A stretch of DNA of 62,791 nt from Actinomycetota bacterium (lineage in GTDB: Bacteria > Actinomycetota > Actinomycetes > S36-B12), in contig VGCC01000011.1 of the NCBI GenBank assembly GCA_016870195.1, forward strand, positions 1-62,791. Direction: 5' to 3'. The number at the start of each line of letters is the position of its first letter. The stretch's first letter is position 1. Positions 34,816 to 45,318 of this stretch are shown here, piece after piece. The notes under the pieces are model-generated. The model searched no databases and was not told where the DNA came from. It saw only the letters and a list, made by a program, of their open reading frames with translations. A program made the position numbers and the translations under genes.

Positions 34816-35582
34816 CACGTCATCCTCGCACGGGCGTTCGTCCAACGCCCGGTCAATGTCGAGACCACGGCAGCAGCGACCGCTCCCGCACTTGACGTGC
34901 GGAACACGGTCGAGCCGAGACGCACCGGAGTGGCTCCAGCCTGGGTGAGGGCTCTGACCTCGCTTTGGCTCACGCCACCCTCGGGACCGACGATCAACCA
35001 CACCTCATCGGCATCGGGGATACCGGGATCCTGGAGTTCCGTTGACTCATGCAGCAGCCACACGGTTGCTCCACGTTCCTGGGCCGCGCGCACGCGATCG
35101 CAGACCTCCGCAGTGATAGACGGCTGTTCCACGACCAGCGACCACGAGCGTCGTGACTGCTTCGCTGATTCGCGGGCCGTGGAGTCCCACTTGGCATGGG
35201 CCTTCTCGCCCCGCTCCCCCGACCACCGCGTGACGCAGTTCTGTGCCTGCCAGGGTATGACCACATCGACTCCAACTTCGGTGAGCAACTCCACGGCTCG
35301 CTCTCCACGATCTCCCTTCGGGATCGCCTGGACGACCACGACGCGCGGGGATGCTTCGGGTTCCTCGACACACTCGATGACGCGCACATGCAGATCCCGG
35401 GACGACGCGGAATCCACGACACCGTAAATCCGCGTTCCGGATCCATTGACGACCTCGATGGGTTCGCCTGCACGGAGTCGCTGCACTGCCAGTGCGTGAT
35501 GTGCCTCGGGACCGGTGATCACGACGACGTCGCCGACGGTGACGTCGGGGAGGTCCGTGTGCTGGAAGACGGGGGCGCTCAC
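34815..35582 (-). CDS. rsmE: 16S rRNA (uracil-1498-N3)-methyltransferase
   Basis: 255 residues: N-terminal PUA-like domain (1-70) and a SPOUT methyltransferase domain with the knot motif LIVGPEGGVSQSEV near 194-207 and the closing LGSTVFRTSSAGAVAAA, where the family has LGxRILRxETA. It methylates U1498 at the decoding-site helix. Starts at 35582, overlapping dnaJ's stop by 4 bp. Confidence 0.92.
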   Translation of the reverse strand: MSAPVFQHTDLPDVTVGDVVVITGPEAHHALAVQRLRAGEPIEVVNGSGTRIYGVVDSASSRDLHVRVIECVEEPEASPRVVVVQAIPKGDRGERAVELLTEVGVDVVIPWQAQNCVTRWSGERGEKAHAKWDSTARESAKQSRRSWSLVVEQPSITAEVCDRVRAAQERGATVWLLHESTELQDPGIPDADEVWLIVGPEGGVSQSEVRALTQAGATPVRLGSTVFRTSSAGAVAAAVVSTLTGRWTNARARMT

Positions 35583-36700
35583 CGGGACGTGAACGCATCC
35601 TTGAGTCGGCCGAAGAACCCGCCGCTTTCTTCGGATTGCCGCCCGACAGTTGCTACGTCGTCGGTGAGGCCGGCAAACTCACGCAGCAACTTCTGCTGGC
35701 GACCGTCGAGATTCCGTGGAACCGCCACATCGACATGCACAAACAGATCACCTCGTCCGCCGCCGCGAAGTCGCGATGCGCCCTTGCCCCGGATCGTCTG
35801 CACGGATCCAGGTTGGGTTCCGCCGGGAATGGTGATCGATTCCGTTCCATCCAGAGTCTCGAGGTCGACCGACGTTCCGATGGCGGCGAGAGCCATAGGT
35901 ACCGTCACAACGCAGTGCAACTCGTCTCCGTGGCGCTCAAACACCGGGTGTGGTGCGACGACGATCTCCACGAAGAGATCCCCTGCCGGACCACCATTGG
36001 GTCCGGTCTCACCTTCACCCTGCAGTTGGATGCGCGTTCCGGTGTCGACGCCCGCCGGGATCTTCACGGTCAAAGTGCGACGGGTCCTCACGCGACCGTC
36101 GCCTGAGCACTCCGGACACGGATGCGGGATGGTCGTGCCGAATCCCTGGCATTGCGGGCAGGGTCGTGCCGTCATCACCTGTCCGAGGAACGAACGCTGC
36201 ACACTCTGGATTTCCCCCTCGCCCTTGCACATGGGACATGTGGACGCCTGACTGTTGGGCGCGAGGCCGGTTCCAGTGCAGTTGGCACACGGTGCGGCAG
36301 TGTCGACCGTAATGTCACTGGCGCCTCCAGAAACCGCGGTGGCGAGGTCGATCTGCACGCGGATGAGGGCATCCTGTCCGCGCCGAACGCGTGAGCGGGG
36401 CCCACGACGCTGGCCCCGGCCCCCGAAGAACGCATCCATGATGTCGCCAAAGTCGAACCCGCCCGTGAACCCGCGACCGCCGAACGGGTCGCCCCCCAGG
36501 TCGTACATCTGGCGCTTCTCAGGATCGCTGAGCACCTCGTAGGCAGCGGTGACCGCCTTGAACTTCTCCTGGTGCTCAGGGTCCGGGTTCACATCCGGAT
36601 GGAGTTCGCGGGCGAGCCTCCGGTAGGCCCTCTTGATTTCCTCGGGACTCGCGTCACGGCTCACGCCGAGTAGTGCGTAGTAGTCGGTGGCCACAGGCAT
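35579..36700 (-). CDS. dnaJ: Chaperone DnaJ (type I, DnaJ2-like)
   Basis: 373 residues from ATG 36700, overlapping the hrcA stop (TGATG). J domain (4-68) with the HPD triplet in LHPDVNPD, Gly/Phe-rich stretch GGDPFGGRGFTGGFDFG, four zinc-finger repeats CANCTGTG, CPMCKGEG, CPQCQGFG and CPECSGDG, then the client-binding C-terminal domains. It stimulates DnaK ATPase and holds unfolded chains. Its place behind hrcA and a CIRCE element implies heat-shock control by HrcA, as for the DnaJ2 genes of other actinomycetes. Confidence 0.94.
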   Translation of the reverse strand: MPVATDYYALLGVSRDASPEEIKRAYRRLARELHPDVNPDPEHQEKFKAVTAAYEVLSDPEKRQMYDLGGDPFGGRGFTGGFDFGDIMDAFFGGRGQRRGPRSRVRRGQDALIRVQIDLATAVSGGASDITVDTAAPCANCTGTGLAPNSQASTCPMCKGEGEIQSVQRSFLGQVMTARPCPQCQGFGTTIPHPCPECSGDGRVRTRRTLTVKIPAGVDTGTRIQLQGEGETGPNGGPAGDLFVEIVVAPHPVFERHGDELHCVVTVPMALAAIGTSVDLETLDGTESITIPGGTQPGSVQTIRGKGASRLRGGGRGDLFVHVDVAVPRNLDGRQQKLLREFAGLTDDVATVGRQSEESGGFFGRLKDAFTSR

Positions 36701-37719
36701 CACTGATCACTCAGGATGCGACCGATGTACTGCGCCACCGCCTGAACCGTTCCCATGGTGCCGCTGTAATCCATATGTGTCGGACCCACGACACCGATCG
36801 AGGCAACGGGTTGCTCGGCACGTGCATAGCGCGCGGTCACGACCGACGTGCTCTCGAGACCTGATATCGGGTTCTCGTGACCGATACGCACGGTGATCGT
36901 CTCCTCCGATGTCGACTCGCCGAGGAGACGGAGGAGCACCACCTGCTCCTCGAGCGCTTCGAGCACCGGTTGAATCGCCATGGGAAACGACGTCTGGTAC
37001 GACGCGAGGTGCGATGTGCCGCCGAGAACCACGCGTTCATCGAGTCGCTCTGTCACCGCTTCAAGGACGGCGCCGATCACAGCGCGCACCATCGGACGAT
37101 CATCGTTGGCGAACTTCTCGTCGAAGGCAGTCAAGGATTCCGGAACCGAGCTGAACGGCTGATCGGCGACCATCGCGTTCAGCCGTGCGCGGAGATCGGC
37201 GAGCACCGATGCATCGATAGGAGCAGGGCAGTCGATCATGCGTTGCTCGACGCGACCACTGTCGACGATGAGGACCATCATCAACCGCGTCTCGCTCAGC
37301 TGGATGAGTTCCACGTGCCGGACCTTGCTGCGCGACAACGACGGATACTGCACCAGGGCAACCTGCCGAGTGAGTTGGGCGAGCAACCGCACGGTGCGGG
37401 TCATGACGTCGTCCAAGTCCACCGCGTCGGCGAGGAAGCGCTCCATTGCCTTGCGCTCCGGTGGACTCAATGGCTTGACCGTGGACAACCGGTCCACGAA
37501 GAGCCGGTATCCCCGGTCGGTGGGGACTCGACCCGCGCTGGTGTGCGGCTGGGTGATGTACCCCTCGTCCTCCAGTGCCGCCATGTCGTTGCGGATGGTT
37601 GCAGGGGAGACACCGAGGTTGTGCCGCTCGACCAGGGCCTTGGACCCTACGGGCTCGTGGGTGGAGACGAAGTCCTCGACGATGGCGCGCAGGACGGCGA
37701 GCCGACGGTCCTCGAGCAT
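36700..37719 (-). CDS. hrcA: Heat-inducible transcription repressor HrcA
   Basis: 339 residues. The winged helix ([17 protein letters not shown]...[27 protein letters not shown], 2-64) and the GAF-like dimer domain are complete, ending with the conserved [19 protein letters not shown]. HrcA binds CIRCE and is stabilised by GroEL. It heads the block through uppS, whose genes are largely overlapping. ATG 37719 is 13 bp below the CIRCE repeat, so the repeat would lie in the promoter or leader. Confidence 0.95.
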   Translation of the reverse strand: MLEDRRLAVLRAIVEDFVSTHEPVGSKALVERHNLGVSPATIRNDMAALEDEGYITQPHTSAGRVPTDRGYRLFVDRLSTVKPLSPPERKAMERFLADAVDLDDVMTRTVRLLAQLTRQVALVQYPSLSRSKVRHVELIQLSETRLMMVLIVDSGRVEQRMIDCPAPIDASVLADLRARLNAMVADQPFSSVPESLTAFDEKFANDDRPMVRAVIGAVLEAVTERLDERVVLGGTSHLASYQTSFPMAIQPVLEALEEQVVLLRLLGESTSEETITVRIGHENPISGLESTSVVTARYARAEQPVASIGVVGPTHMDYSGTMGTVQAVAQYIGRILSDQ

Positions 37720-37731
37720 CGCCCTCCATCC

Positions 37732-37758
37732 TTAGCACTCGGTACTTCAGAGTGCCAA
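37732..37758 (-). promoter_or_regulatory. CIRCE element, HrcA operator
   Basis: TTAGCACTC, a 9-bp spacer and GAGTGCCAA give the canonical 9-9-9 layout with one change from GAGTGCTAA. It lies immediately upstream of hrcA, so hrcA-dnaJ and probably the genes behind are autoregulated. Confidence 0.92.
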
Positions 37759-37806
37759 GTGTAGGCGAGATTTCCCGAACCGACCCCGCCCGGATGCGCG
37801 CTCTTC

Positions 37807-37823
37807 CCTACTAAGCAAGTAGG
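37807..37823 (+). promoter_or_regulatory. Inverted repeat covering the ribosome site of the TSUP gene
   Basis: CCTACT (37807-37812) and AGTAGG (37818-37823) are perfect 6-bp arms around AAGCA. The right arm is the likely ribosome-binding sequence (GTAGGA) 9 nt before ATG 37834, so the element could work as an operator or as an mRNA hairpin hiding the ribosome site. Confidence 0.45.
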
Positions 37824-37833
37824 ATTTGTGGTC

Positions 37834-38724
37834 ATGCTCCCCCTTGTCCTCGTCGCCCTGGCCGGCTTCGCCGCCCAGCTGGTCGATGGATCCCTGGGCA
37901 TGGGCTACGGGCTGACCTCGTCCACCCTGTTGATCGCCATCGGACTCACCCCGGCCCTGGCGTCGGCCTCGGTTCACCTCGCAGAAATCGGAACGTCCGC
38001 GGTGAGCGGCTTCTCCCACGCGAAACTCGGCAACGTCGATAAGAAGGTGCTCTTGCGCATCGCGATCCCCGGCGGGATCGGTGCGTTCCTCGGTGCCACG
38101 GTGCTCGCCGGGTTGAGTACCCAGGCGGCGCGGCCGTGGGCGAGTGCCCTGCTCTTCGTCCTCGGGTGGTACGTCTTCATCCGATTCCTCCTCCATCGCA
38201 CGGTGCAGTTGCGCAAAGGTCGTCCCGGGCGGCGTCTCCTGATCCCCCTCGGTCTCGTCGGTGGGTTCGTCGACGCCACGGGTGGTGGGGGCTGGGGACC
38301 CGTCACCACACCCGCACTCCTCGCCACCGGCCGCATGGCACCGGCGCGCGTGGTCGGCACCGTGAATGCCGCGGAATTCATCGTCGCAGTGAGCGCGAGT
38401 CTCGGGTTCATCGTCGGACTGGGGTGGGCCGCGATCGATCTCGAGGTCCTGCTTCCCCTTCTGATCGGTGGGATGCTCGCGGCGCCGATTGCGGCGTGGG
38501 TGGCACATCGACTGCCCATGCGTGTCATGGGTGTGGCTGTCGGCGGGATGATCATCTTCACGAACTCGATCACGCTGACGAGCGCATTCGGGGTACCGAC
38601 CCCGGTACGGATCGGAATCATCATCACGGTCGCGGTGCTCTGGCTTGGCGCCGTCGCCGCCGTGACCGTGCAGCACCGTAGGTCAGTCGCGCGTCAGCGC
38701 ACGGACAACCTGGTTCGTCAGTAG
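37834..38724 (+). CDS. TSUP (TauE/SafE)-family membrane exporter
   Basis: 296 residues from ATG 37834; an in-frame GTG at 37828 is too close to the GTAGGA ribosome site. Eight helices in two halves, with LVDGSLGMGYGLTSSTLL near the start and FVDATGGGGWGPVTTPALLATG in the middle, both Gly-rich TSUP signatures. Members export sulfite, sulfoacetate or related organosulfur anions, or import sulfate; the substrate is not predictable here. The 3' end overlaps hemW by 42 bp tail to tail, the longest such overlap in the window. Confidence 0.83.
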   Translation: MLPLVLVALAGFAAQLVDGSLGMGYGLTSSTLLIAIGLTPALASASVHLAEIGTSAVSGFSHAKLGNVDKKVLLRIAIPGGIGAFLGATVLAGLSTQAARPWASALLFVLGWYVFIRFLLHRTVQLRKGRPGRRLLIPLGLVGGFVDATGGGGWGPVTTPALLATGRMAPARVVGTVNAAEFIVAVSASLGFIVGLGWAAIDLEVLLPLLIGGMLAAPIAAWVAHRLPMRVMGVAVGGMIIFTNSITLTSAFGVPTPVRIGIIITVAVLWLGAVAAVTVQHRRSVARQRTDNLVRQ

Positions 38725-39807
38725 CCGACCGCGGCGGGTCAGCACAGCTCGACCTTCGGCGAACGCATGCGGATCGAGTAGGCCGTCGCGAACCAGGGCC
38801 TCCGCGTCGTGTCGCGCATCCGCGAGCAGGACACCCTCGCGGGTTCTCACACCGAGCATCAGTTCCTCCGTCGCGCGCTGTTCCCGTGTCAGAGTCTCGC
38901 CGTCGTCACGCGGACTGACACCCTGCGCGACCGATGCTGCGTAGCGGGTTGGATGCTTGACATTCCACCATCGCTCTCCAGAACGATGGCTGTGCGCACC
39001 CGGGCCGATGCCCCACCAATCCGCGTTCCGCCAGTACCCGAGGTTGTGGCGACATTCCGCACCGGGTCGCGCCCAATTGGAGATTTCGTACCAGGGCATT
39101 CCGGCAGCGGGCAGGGTGTCGTCGATGATCACGTATCGGTCGGCGCAGACGTCATCGTCAGGAGCGGGGACCTCGCCGCGCGCCACTCGACGCCCCAGCG
39201 CGGTCCCGTCTTCGACGATCAGTGCGTACGCGGAGACGTGATCGACATCGGCTGCGAGAACTTCATCCAAGGACGCACGTAGGTCGTCGTCGGTCTCCCC
39301 CGGCGTGCCGTAGATCAGATCGATGTTGATGTGCTCGAAACCCGATTCCCGAGCCCAGCCGGCCACCTCGCGGGCCATCCCCGGGGTGTGCGTGCGTTCA
39401 AGGACAGCCAACACGTGCGGCGCTGCGCTCTGCATACCGAAGGAGATACGGGTGACACCGCCCGCGCGCAGGGTGTCGAGCATCTCCCGATCGACCGAGT
39501 CAGGATTCGCTTCGGTGGTGATCTCCGCGTCCGGTGCCAGCGGGAAGTGCCGACGGATCGCATCGAGGATTCCCACCAAGGGATCTGCACCCAGCAGGGT
39601 GGGGGTGCCACCACCGATGAAGACCGTGGACACTTCCCGTGGACCCAGCGCGCCAGCGGCCAGGTCGATCTCCGCGATCAGGTGCTCATGGAAACCTGCG
39701 CGATCCACTCCTGGACCGAGTTCCTGGGCCGTATAGGTGTTGAAGTCGCAATACCCGCACCTGCTCGCGCAGAAGGGGACGTGCACGTAAATCCCCAGCG
39801 GAGTCAT
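38683..39807 (-). CDS. hemW: Radical SAM heme chaperone HemW
   Basis: 374 residues. Radical SAM CxxxCxxC motif in VPFCASRCGYCDFNTY (with the extra conserved residues of HemW/HemN), GGGTPTLL and the HemN C-terminal domain. It lacks a separate N-terminal segment needed for coproporphyrinogen oxidation, so the heme-chaperone role is preferred. It sits 4 bp downstream of lepA, an arrangement conserved in actinomycetes. Confidence 0.9.
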   Translation of the reverse strand: MTPLGIYVHVPFCASRCGYCDFNTYTAQELGPGVDRAGFHEHLIAEIDLAAGALGPREVSTVFIGGGTPTLLGADPLVGILDAIRRHFPLAPDAEITTEANPDSVDREMLDTLRAGGVTRISFGMQSAAPHVLAVLERTHTPGMAREVAGWARESGFEHINIDLIYGTPGETDDDLRASLDEVLAADVDHVSAYALIVEDGTALGRRVARGEVPAPDDDVCADRYVIIDDTLPAAGMPWYEISNWARPGAECRHNLGYWRNADWWGIGPGAHSHRSGERWWNVKHPTRYAASVAQGVSPRDDGETLTREQRATEELMLGVRTREGVLLADARHDAEALVRDGLLDPHAFAEGRAVLTRRGRLLTNQVVRALTRD

Positions 39808-39811
39808 GCGC

Positions 39812-41641
39812 CTACTTCTTCACCTCGGTGGTGGAGAGGGCGGCGATGAAGGCCTCCTGGGGGACTTCAACCTTGCCCACCATCTTCATCCGCTTCTTAC
39901 CCTCCTTCTGCTTCTCGAGGAGTTTGCGCTTACGGGTGATATCACCGCCGTAGCACTTGGCAAGCACGTCCTTACGCATGGCCCGGATGGTTTCGCGGGT
40001 GATCACACGTGAGCCGATGGCAGCCTGGATCGGGACCTCGAACTGCTGGCGGGGGATGAGTTCCTTGAGCTTCGCGGTCATCATCGTGCCGTAGGCCATC
40101 GCTTTCTCGCGGTGGACGATCGCGCTGAATGCGTCCACCGGGTCCCCGTGCAACAGGATGTCGACCTTCACCAAATCCGCATCCTGCTCACCGGTCAACT
40201 CGTAGTCGAGCGATGCGTATCCGCGAGTCCGGGACTTGAGTTGGTCGAAGAAGTCGAAGACGATCTCCGCTAGCGGCAGCGTGTACCGCAGTTCGACGCG
40301 CTCCTCCGAGAGGTAGTCCATACCCAGGAGGGTTCCGCGGCGCTGCTGACACAGCTCCATCACGGTGCCGACGAATTCACTCGGCAGGATGATCGTCGCC
40401 TTGACGATCGGCTCGAAGATTTTCGCCACTTTCTGATTGGGGAATTCACTGGGATTCGTCACCACCAGTTCCTGGCCGTCGTCGCGCATGACTCGGTAGA
40501 TGACGTTGGGTGCCGTGGAGATGAGGTCGAGGTTGTGCTCACGCTCAAGCCGCTCGCGCACGATTTCCATATGCAAGAGGCCGAGGAAGCCGCAGCGGAA
40601 ACCGAAACCCAGTGCGAGAGATGTTTCCGGCTCGTACACCAGTGCGGCGTCATTCAGTTTGAGCCTGTCCAACGCGTCGCGCAGTTCCGGGTAGTCGGAT
40701 CCGTCGATCGGATAGAGCCCGGAGAACACCATGGGCTTTGGATCCTGATAGCCGCCCAGGGCGTCGGTGGCGCCGCGCTGCGCAGCGGTGACCGTGTCGC
40801 CGACCCGGGACTGGCGCACGTCCTTGACTCCGGTGATCAAGTAACCGACCTCGCCGACGCCGAGACCGTCCGCGGGCTTAGGTTCGGGGGAGATCACACC
40901 CACCTCGAGGAGTTCGTGGACGGCGCCCGTGGACATCATCGTGATCCGCTCACGGCTGGCGATGCGTCCGTCGACCACGCGGACGTAGGTCACGACACCC
41001 CTATATGTGTCGTAAACGGAGTCGAAGATCAGTGCACGCGCCGGAGCGTCGGCGTTGCCGACGGGCGGCGGGATGAGGTGCACGATCTCCTCGAGGAGCG
41101 CGTGCACTCCCTCACCCGTCTTCGCCGACACCTTCAGGATGTCCGCGGGCGAGCACCCGATGATGTGCGCGAGTTCCGCTGCGTACTTCTCCGGCTGGGC
41201 GGCGGGGAGGTCGATCTTGTTGAGCACGGGGATGATCGTCAGGTCGTTCTCCAACGCGAGGTACAGGTTGGCCAGGGTCTGCGCCTCGATGCCCTGCGCC
41301 GCATCGACGAGGAGAACGGCGCCTTCACATGCAGCTAGGGAACGGGACACCTCGTAGGTGAAGTCGACGTGACCGGGGGTATCGATCAGGTTGAGGACGT
41401 AGGAGACACCGTCATCGGCGCGGTACGGGAGGCGGACGGCCTGGGACTTGATCGTGATACCGCGCTCACGCTCGATATCCATCCGGTCGAGGTACTGGGC
41501 TCGCATGCTGCGTTCATCGACGACCCCGGTGGCCTGGAGCATCCGGTCGGCCAGGGTGGACTTCCCGTGGTCGATATGCGCGATGATGCAGAAGTTCCGG
41601 ATCACCGAGGGATCGGTGGCACCAGGTTGTGGGGCAGCCAC
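39812..41641 (-). CDS. lepA: Elongation factor 4 (LepA)
   Basis: 609 residues. Translational GTPase: [15 protein letters not shown] (G1), DTPGHVDF (G3), NKIDLP (G4), then EF-G-like domains III to V and the LepA-specific C-terminal domain ending [24 protein letters not shown]. It moves ribosomes back one step under stress. GTG 41641 is favoured because GGAAGG lies 6 nt before it; the next upstream candidate, GTG 41683, has no such site. It is divergent from rpsT, the usual actinomycete arrangement. Confidence 0.94.
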   Translation of the reverse strand: MAAPQPGATDPSVIRNFCIIAHIDHGKSTLADRMLQATGVVDERSMRAQYLDRMDIERERGITIKSQAVRLPYRADDGVSYVLNLIDTPGHVDFTYEVSRSLAACEGAVLLVDAAQGIEAQTLANLYLALENDLTIIPVLNKIDLPAAQPEKYAAELAHIIGCSPADILKVSAKTGEGVHALLEEIVHLIPPPVGNADAPARALIFDSVYDTYRGVVTYVRVVDGRIASRERITMMSTGAVHELLEVGVISPEPKPADGLGVGEVGYLITGVKDVRQSRVGDTVTAAQRGATDALGGYQDPKPMVFSGLYPIDGSDYPELRDALDRLKLNDAALVYEPETSLALGFGFRCGFLGLLHMEIVRERLEREHNLDLISTAPNVIYRVMRDDGQELVVTNPSEFPNQKVAKIFEPIVKATIILPSEFVGTVMELCQQRRGTLLGMDYLSEERVELRYTLPLAEIVFDFFDQLKSRTRGYASLDYELTGEQDADLVKVDILLHGDPVDAFSAIVHREKAMAYGTMMTAKLKELIPRQQFEVPIQAAIGSRVITRETIRAMRKDVLAKCYGGDITRKRKLLEKQKEGKKRMKMVGKVEVPQEAFIAALSTTEVKK

Positions 41642-41744
41642 GGGACCTTCCACGCTCGGGGATGGCCCGATTTGGGCCGTCACCAGCCTACGGGTAACCT
41701 TGGCCCTCGCACTTCCCCGGGGACAGACACAAGGACGGTCACGC

Positions 41745-42002
41745 ATGGCGAACATCAAGTCGCAGAAGAAGCGCATCGGCACCAACGAGAAGGCGCGCCT
41801 GCGCAACAAGTCCGTCAAGTCCTCCCTGAAGACGTCCGTGCGCAAGTTCCACGAGGCGGCCGCGGCCGGCTCTGCCGACGCCGCGCAGCTCGCCACGGCA
41901 GCTGGTCGTGAATTGGACAAGGCCGTGAGCAAGGGCGTCATCCACAAGAACCAGGCGGCCAATCGCAAGTCCGCCATCGCCAAGCGCGCAGCAGCTCTCT
42001 AG
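41745..42002 (+). CDS. rpsT: Ribosomal protein S20
   Basis: 85 residues, Lys/Arg/Ala-rich helical bundle beginning [25 protein letters not shown] precedes the ATG by 9 nt. A possible promoter is TTGGGC (41672-41677), 17 bp and TAACCT (41695-41700), close to the divergent lepA start, so the two translation genes share a short control region. The last four bases, CTAG, serve as stop for both rpsT and the opposing holA. Confidence 0.96.
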   Translation: MANIKSQKKRIGTNEKARLRNKSVKSSLKTSVRKFHEAAAAGSADAAQLATAAGRELDKAVSKGVIHKNQAANRKSAIAKRAAAL

Positions 42003-42979
42003 TTCGCGCGGGCGCTCACTCGCGTCACGAGCATCTCCAACTCGAACATCTTCTGTTCGTCATCCAGGCTTGCCCCACCGAGTCCACCCTTGATCCATGC
42101 ATCGGCATCCGCGAGCGAGACGATCGCAGCGGCCAGTGTCCGCTGATCACCGCTCCACCGTGACCATTGGCGGCGCACATCCTTGACCTGCCAGGGCGGG
42201 ATACCGAGTTGTTGGGCAACGTCCGCTTCGGAGAGTCCCTGCTGTAATCCACCGAACGCCACCACCGTGCGCAGTCCCCGCGACATCGCTGCCACAGTCA
42301 TCACGCCCGTGCTTCCCACACCCACGTTGTTCAGGGAGTGCCGCAGCGCGGTCAATGCCTTCACCGCATCGCGATCCCACACATGTCCGGAGATCTGCCA
42401 CCCCGCTACGTCGGCGACACCGGCGAAGTACTCCTGCACGTTCTCGATTGTGACCGGATCGTCTGTGACATCGTCGAGAAGTTGATCGAGGCCTGAGAGC
42501 AACATCGGAAGGTTGTGCCCAACGGCGAGGTAGTACGCAGCCAAGGCGTCCGAGGTCATGCGACGCTTACGCGCGGTGACTTCCGCGGTGAGTAACTCCA
42601 GGGTGGCGCGGCCCTTCTTGATGGCCTTGCACTCAATCACCTCGGCTCCAGCCTTCTTCACGGCGTCGACGAGACGCTTGCCGCCGACACCTCCGGCGTG
42701 GATACATACCCAGCGCACATGATCGGGTGGATCGGAAAGTTGGGCGAGGAGTTCCTCCGCACCCGCGTCGTCCGGGGACTCGAGACCGGTGACGATGACC
42801 ACCACGTCCGATCCGAAGAGTGTCGGCTCACATGCCGCGCGAAGATCGCCCGCCGCGCTCTCGGTGGTGAGTTCGACCGTGTAGCGATCCTCGATCGCGA
42901 GCGCCGCGAGGGTTGTGGATCGTGCTTGATCGCGCAGCACCTGCTCCGGTCCGATGATCAACGTGATGGGCGCGCTCAT
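41999..42979 (-). CDS. holA: DNA polymerase III delta subunit
   Basis: 326 residues. It has the three-domain delta pattern: [15 protein letters not shown] at the start, an AAA-like fold without Walker motifs ([23 protein letters not shown]), and a C-terminal collar domain. Delta opens the beta clamp for loading. ATG 42979 overlaps comEC's stop by 4 bp. comEA-comEC-holA is the standard actinomycete order. Confidence 0.92.
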   Translation of the reverse strand: MSAPITLIIGPEQVLRDQARSTTLAALAIEDRYTVELTTESAAGDLRAACEPTLFGSDVVVIVTGLESPDDAGAEELLAQLSDPPDHVRWVCIHAGGVGGKRLVDAVKKAGAEVIECKAIKKGRATLELLTAEVTARKRRMTSDALAAYYLAVGHNLPMLLSGLDQLLDDVTDDPVTIENVQEYFAGVADVAGWQISGHVWDRDAVKALTALRHSLNNVGVGSTGVMTVAAMSRGLRTVVAFGGLQQGLSEADVAQQLGIPPWQVKDVRRQWSRWSGDQRTLAAAIVSLADADAWIKGGLGGASLDDEQKMFELEMLVTRVSARAN

Positions 42980-45318
42980 GAGGGCTCCAGCATGTCAGAG
43001 CGCGCTGTCTGGATCCGGAGGTCGTCACCCTCCCGAGCGAGCGCGACGGCACCCTGCAGGTCCGTACGCAGGATCACCGCCCCGGTGGCGCGCCAGGCAT
43101 CCAGGGTCTCTTCGGCCGGGTGTCCGTAGTCGTTGTCGATCCCGGCGCTGACGAGGGCAACCTCGGCGCGGGTCCATCGGGGGAAGTTCGGGTGTTGAAA
43201 GCGGGAACCGTGGTGCGGAACCTTGGCGACGACGACGTCGATGGCCGGCACCCTGGCCATGATCGCCTGCTGCGCCTCGGGCTCGATATCGCCGGTGAGC
43301 AGCACCTCGATCCCATCCACCGCACCGAGGAGGACGACACTCGCATTGTTGGCGACCGATCCGGATCGGATCTCCTGTGCGGGCCAGATCACATCGAGCC
43401 GTGATCCTCCGAAGGTCAGGCTGTCCCCGGCGCGCAATGGTTCGATGCTCAGGCCGTGTGACTCGGCATCGACGGCGGCAAGAGCTGCACGATCGACCGG
43501 GTCCTGCACGGGTGTGGCGCGGATGGCACCCACGTCCCGGGTGTCGAGGATGCGTGCCAGTCCTCCCACGTGATCCGCGTGGAAGTGGGTAAGGATGACG
43601 ACGTCGATGCGATCCACCCCCAGGTCATCGAGGCAGATATCCATTCCCGCCTCACGGGACCCGACATCGACGAGGACCACGGGTCCCTGCGGATCACGCA
43701 ACACCAGTCCGTCGCCCTGACCGACATCACACATCACCATCGACCAGTTCGGTAACGGGATCGATCGAGTAGGGATCCACCACAGGATCCCGGCGATGAT
43801 CATGGGTGGGACGACGTAGTACCAGCGAGCCCGACGCAGGATGACAGCGACAGCAACCCCGATCAGGATCGCGACAACGAAACCGTTCATGGTGGTGATC
43901 TCCGGTGACCGCGTGGTTGCCGCCCACCGCGCGACACCCGCGATCCACGATCCCGGGATCGCGGTGACCTGCGCCGCCACTACCGCGAGGAGCGGGTGAA
44001 TCGGGCCCACAAGGGCTGCGATCAATCCGCCGATCGTGACGAGGGGGACCACCGGCATCGCCACGAGATTCGCCGGTATCGCAATCAACCGCACATTCGC
44101 ATCCATGAGAAGGAGGACAGGTGCCGTGGCAACCTGCGCCACGACGGTGACGGCAATTGCTGCGGCGAGCACCATCGCACCGCGTTCATTCATCAGACAC
44201 GACTGCAGCCGCGGCTTCAACCACCCGTAGAACGGAGGCACCGCGAGGATCAGCGCGGCGGTGGCGATGACCGAGAGGGCGAACCCCCAGCTGAGTGCGA
44301 GGAACGGAGCGAGGATCACGATGATGATGAGTCCCGCACCGAGCACCGCGGGCCCTGCACGACGCCCGCCGATGAGAAGAGCGATCACCGTGATGGCTCC
44401 CATGACACCGGCCCGCACCACACTCGGTTCCGGTCGGACCAGGATCAGGTAGCCGGCGACCACGGCGAGTGCGATCGCGACACGTGTGCGTAACCCGAGT
44501 CGGACACAACCGGCAAGGAGAAACACAGCGCCAACGACGATGGCGACATTCCCGCCGGAGACAGCCATCAAATGCGCCAAACCCGCGTCCCGCATGTCGA
44601 TCCGCGTCTGTTCCGGTAGACGTGACTCGTCCCCGATCGCGAGCCCGGCGATGATTCCGCCTGCTGCCGGGCGCACCTCTCCCACTGCTGCGAGTAAGCC
44701 CTCCCGCATGCGATTGGTCACACGATCGATCCAGCCAGGCTCCTGGGTGAGCACGGGTGCGGAGTCGATCCGGACGATGCCGATCGCGCGGGTACTTCCG
44801 GGCGTGGGCTGGGCCTCACCGCGCACCTCGATCTGCGCACCGGGCGGCGGGAGTGCCGACGCAATCACGGGGTCGGTGGTCTCGAGGATGACGGGGAGAT
44901 CGACATGCACCGTCCCTGCGGGTCCCTCGATGATCCGGGCACCCAGGAGGAGCCGCCACCGGGCGGCCGGAGCCCAGACCGGGCCATCGGACGTATCGAT
45001 CCGTTCCACCGTCCCGTGGACGCCGCCATTGATGACGACGTCAGTGCGCAGGACTCGTTCGACGTCGGGATCGGTCCAGGCCGCCACCTGGAGGGATGCG
45101 GACACGGCGGCGGCCCCGGCGACGACGCAGACGACCCCGCCCCACCACACCGTCGGGCGACGAAGCCCGAGAGCCACGCTGAGACCCGCTGCGATGAGTA
45201 GGACTCCCACGGTTGTCGTGGCGACCGACCGTGACTCACCCGAGAGGCACCAGCTGACCGTGAGCCCAACCACCCCCCACGCGATGAGACCGCAGAGGAG
45301 CAGTCGGAGATCGATCAC
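42976..45318 (-). CDS. comEC: DNA internalisation protein ComEC/Rec2
   Basis: 780 residues from GTG 45318, overlapping the comEA stop. Three modules: an N-terminal OB-like domain (about 75-190), a membrane channel with about nine helices (about 215-500; MAVSGGNVAIVVGAVFLLAG is a family marker) and a metallo-beta-lactamase-like domain with HFHADHVGG that may degrade the non-transported strand. The set is complete, so natural transformation or DNA uptake for nutrition is plausible, though no pilus genes are in view. Confidence 0.9.
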   Translation of the reverse strand: MIDLRLLLCGLIAWGVVGLTVSWCLSGESRSVATTTVGVLLIAAGLSVALGLRRPTVWWGGVVCVVAGAAAVSASLQVAAWTDPDVERVLRTDVVINGGVHGTVERIDTSDGPVWAPAARWRLLLGARIIEGPAGTVHVDLPVILETTDPVIASALPPPGAQIEVRGEAQPTPGSTRAIGIVRIDSAPVLTQEPGWIDRVTNRMREGLLAAVGEVRPAAGGIIAGLAIGDESRLPEQTRIDMRDAGLAHLMAVSGGNVAIVVGAVFLLAGCVRLGLRTRVAIALAVVAGYLILVRPEPSVVRAGVMGAITVIALLIGGRRAGPAVLGAGLIIIVILAPFLALSWGFALSVIATAALILAVPPFYGWLKPRLQSCLMNERGAMVLAAAIAVTVVAQVATAPVLLLMDANVRLIAIPANLVAMPVVPLVTIGGLIAALVGPIHPLLAVVAAQVTAIPGSWIAGVARWAATTRSPEITTMNGFVVAILIGVAVAVILRRARWYYVVPPMIIAGILWWIPTRSIPLPNWSMVMCDVGQGDGLVLRDPQGPVVLVDVGSREAGMDICLDDLGVDRIDVVILTHFHADHVGGLARILDTRDVGAIRATPVQDPVDRAALAAVDAESHGLSIEPLRAGDSLTFGGSRLDVIWPAQEIRSGSVANNASVVLLGAVDGIEVLLTGDIEPEAQQAIMARVPAIDVVVAKVPHHGSRFQHPNFPRWTRAEVALVSAGIDNDYGHPAEETLDAWRATGAVILRTDLQGAVALAREGDDLRIQTARSDMLEPS

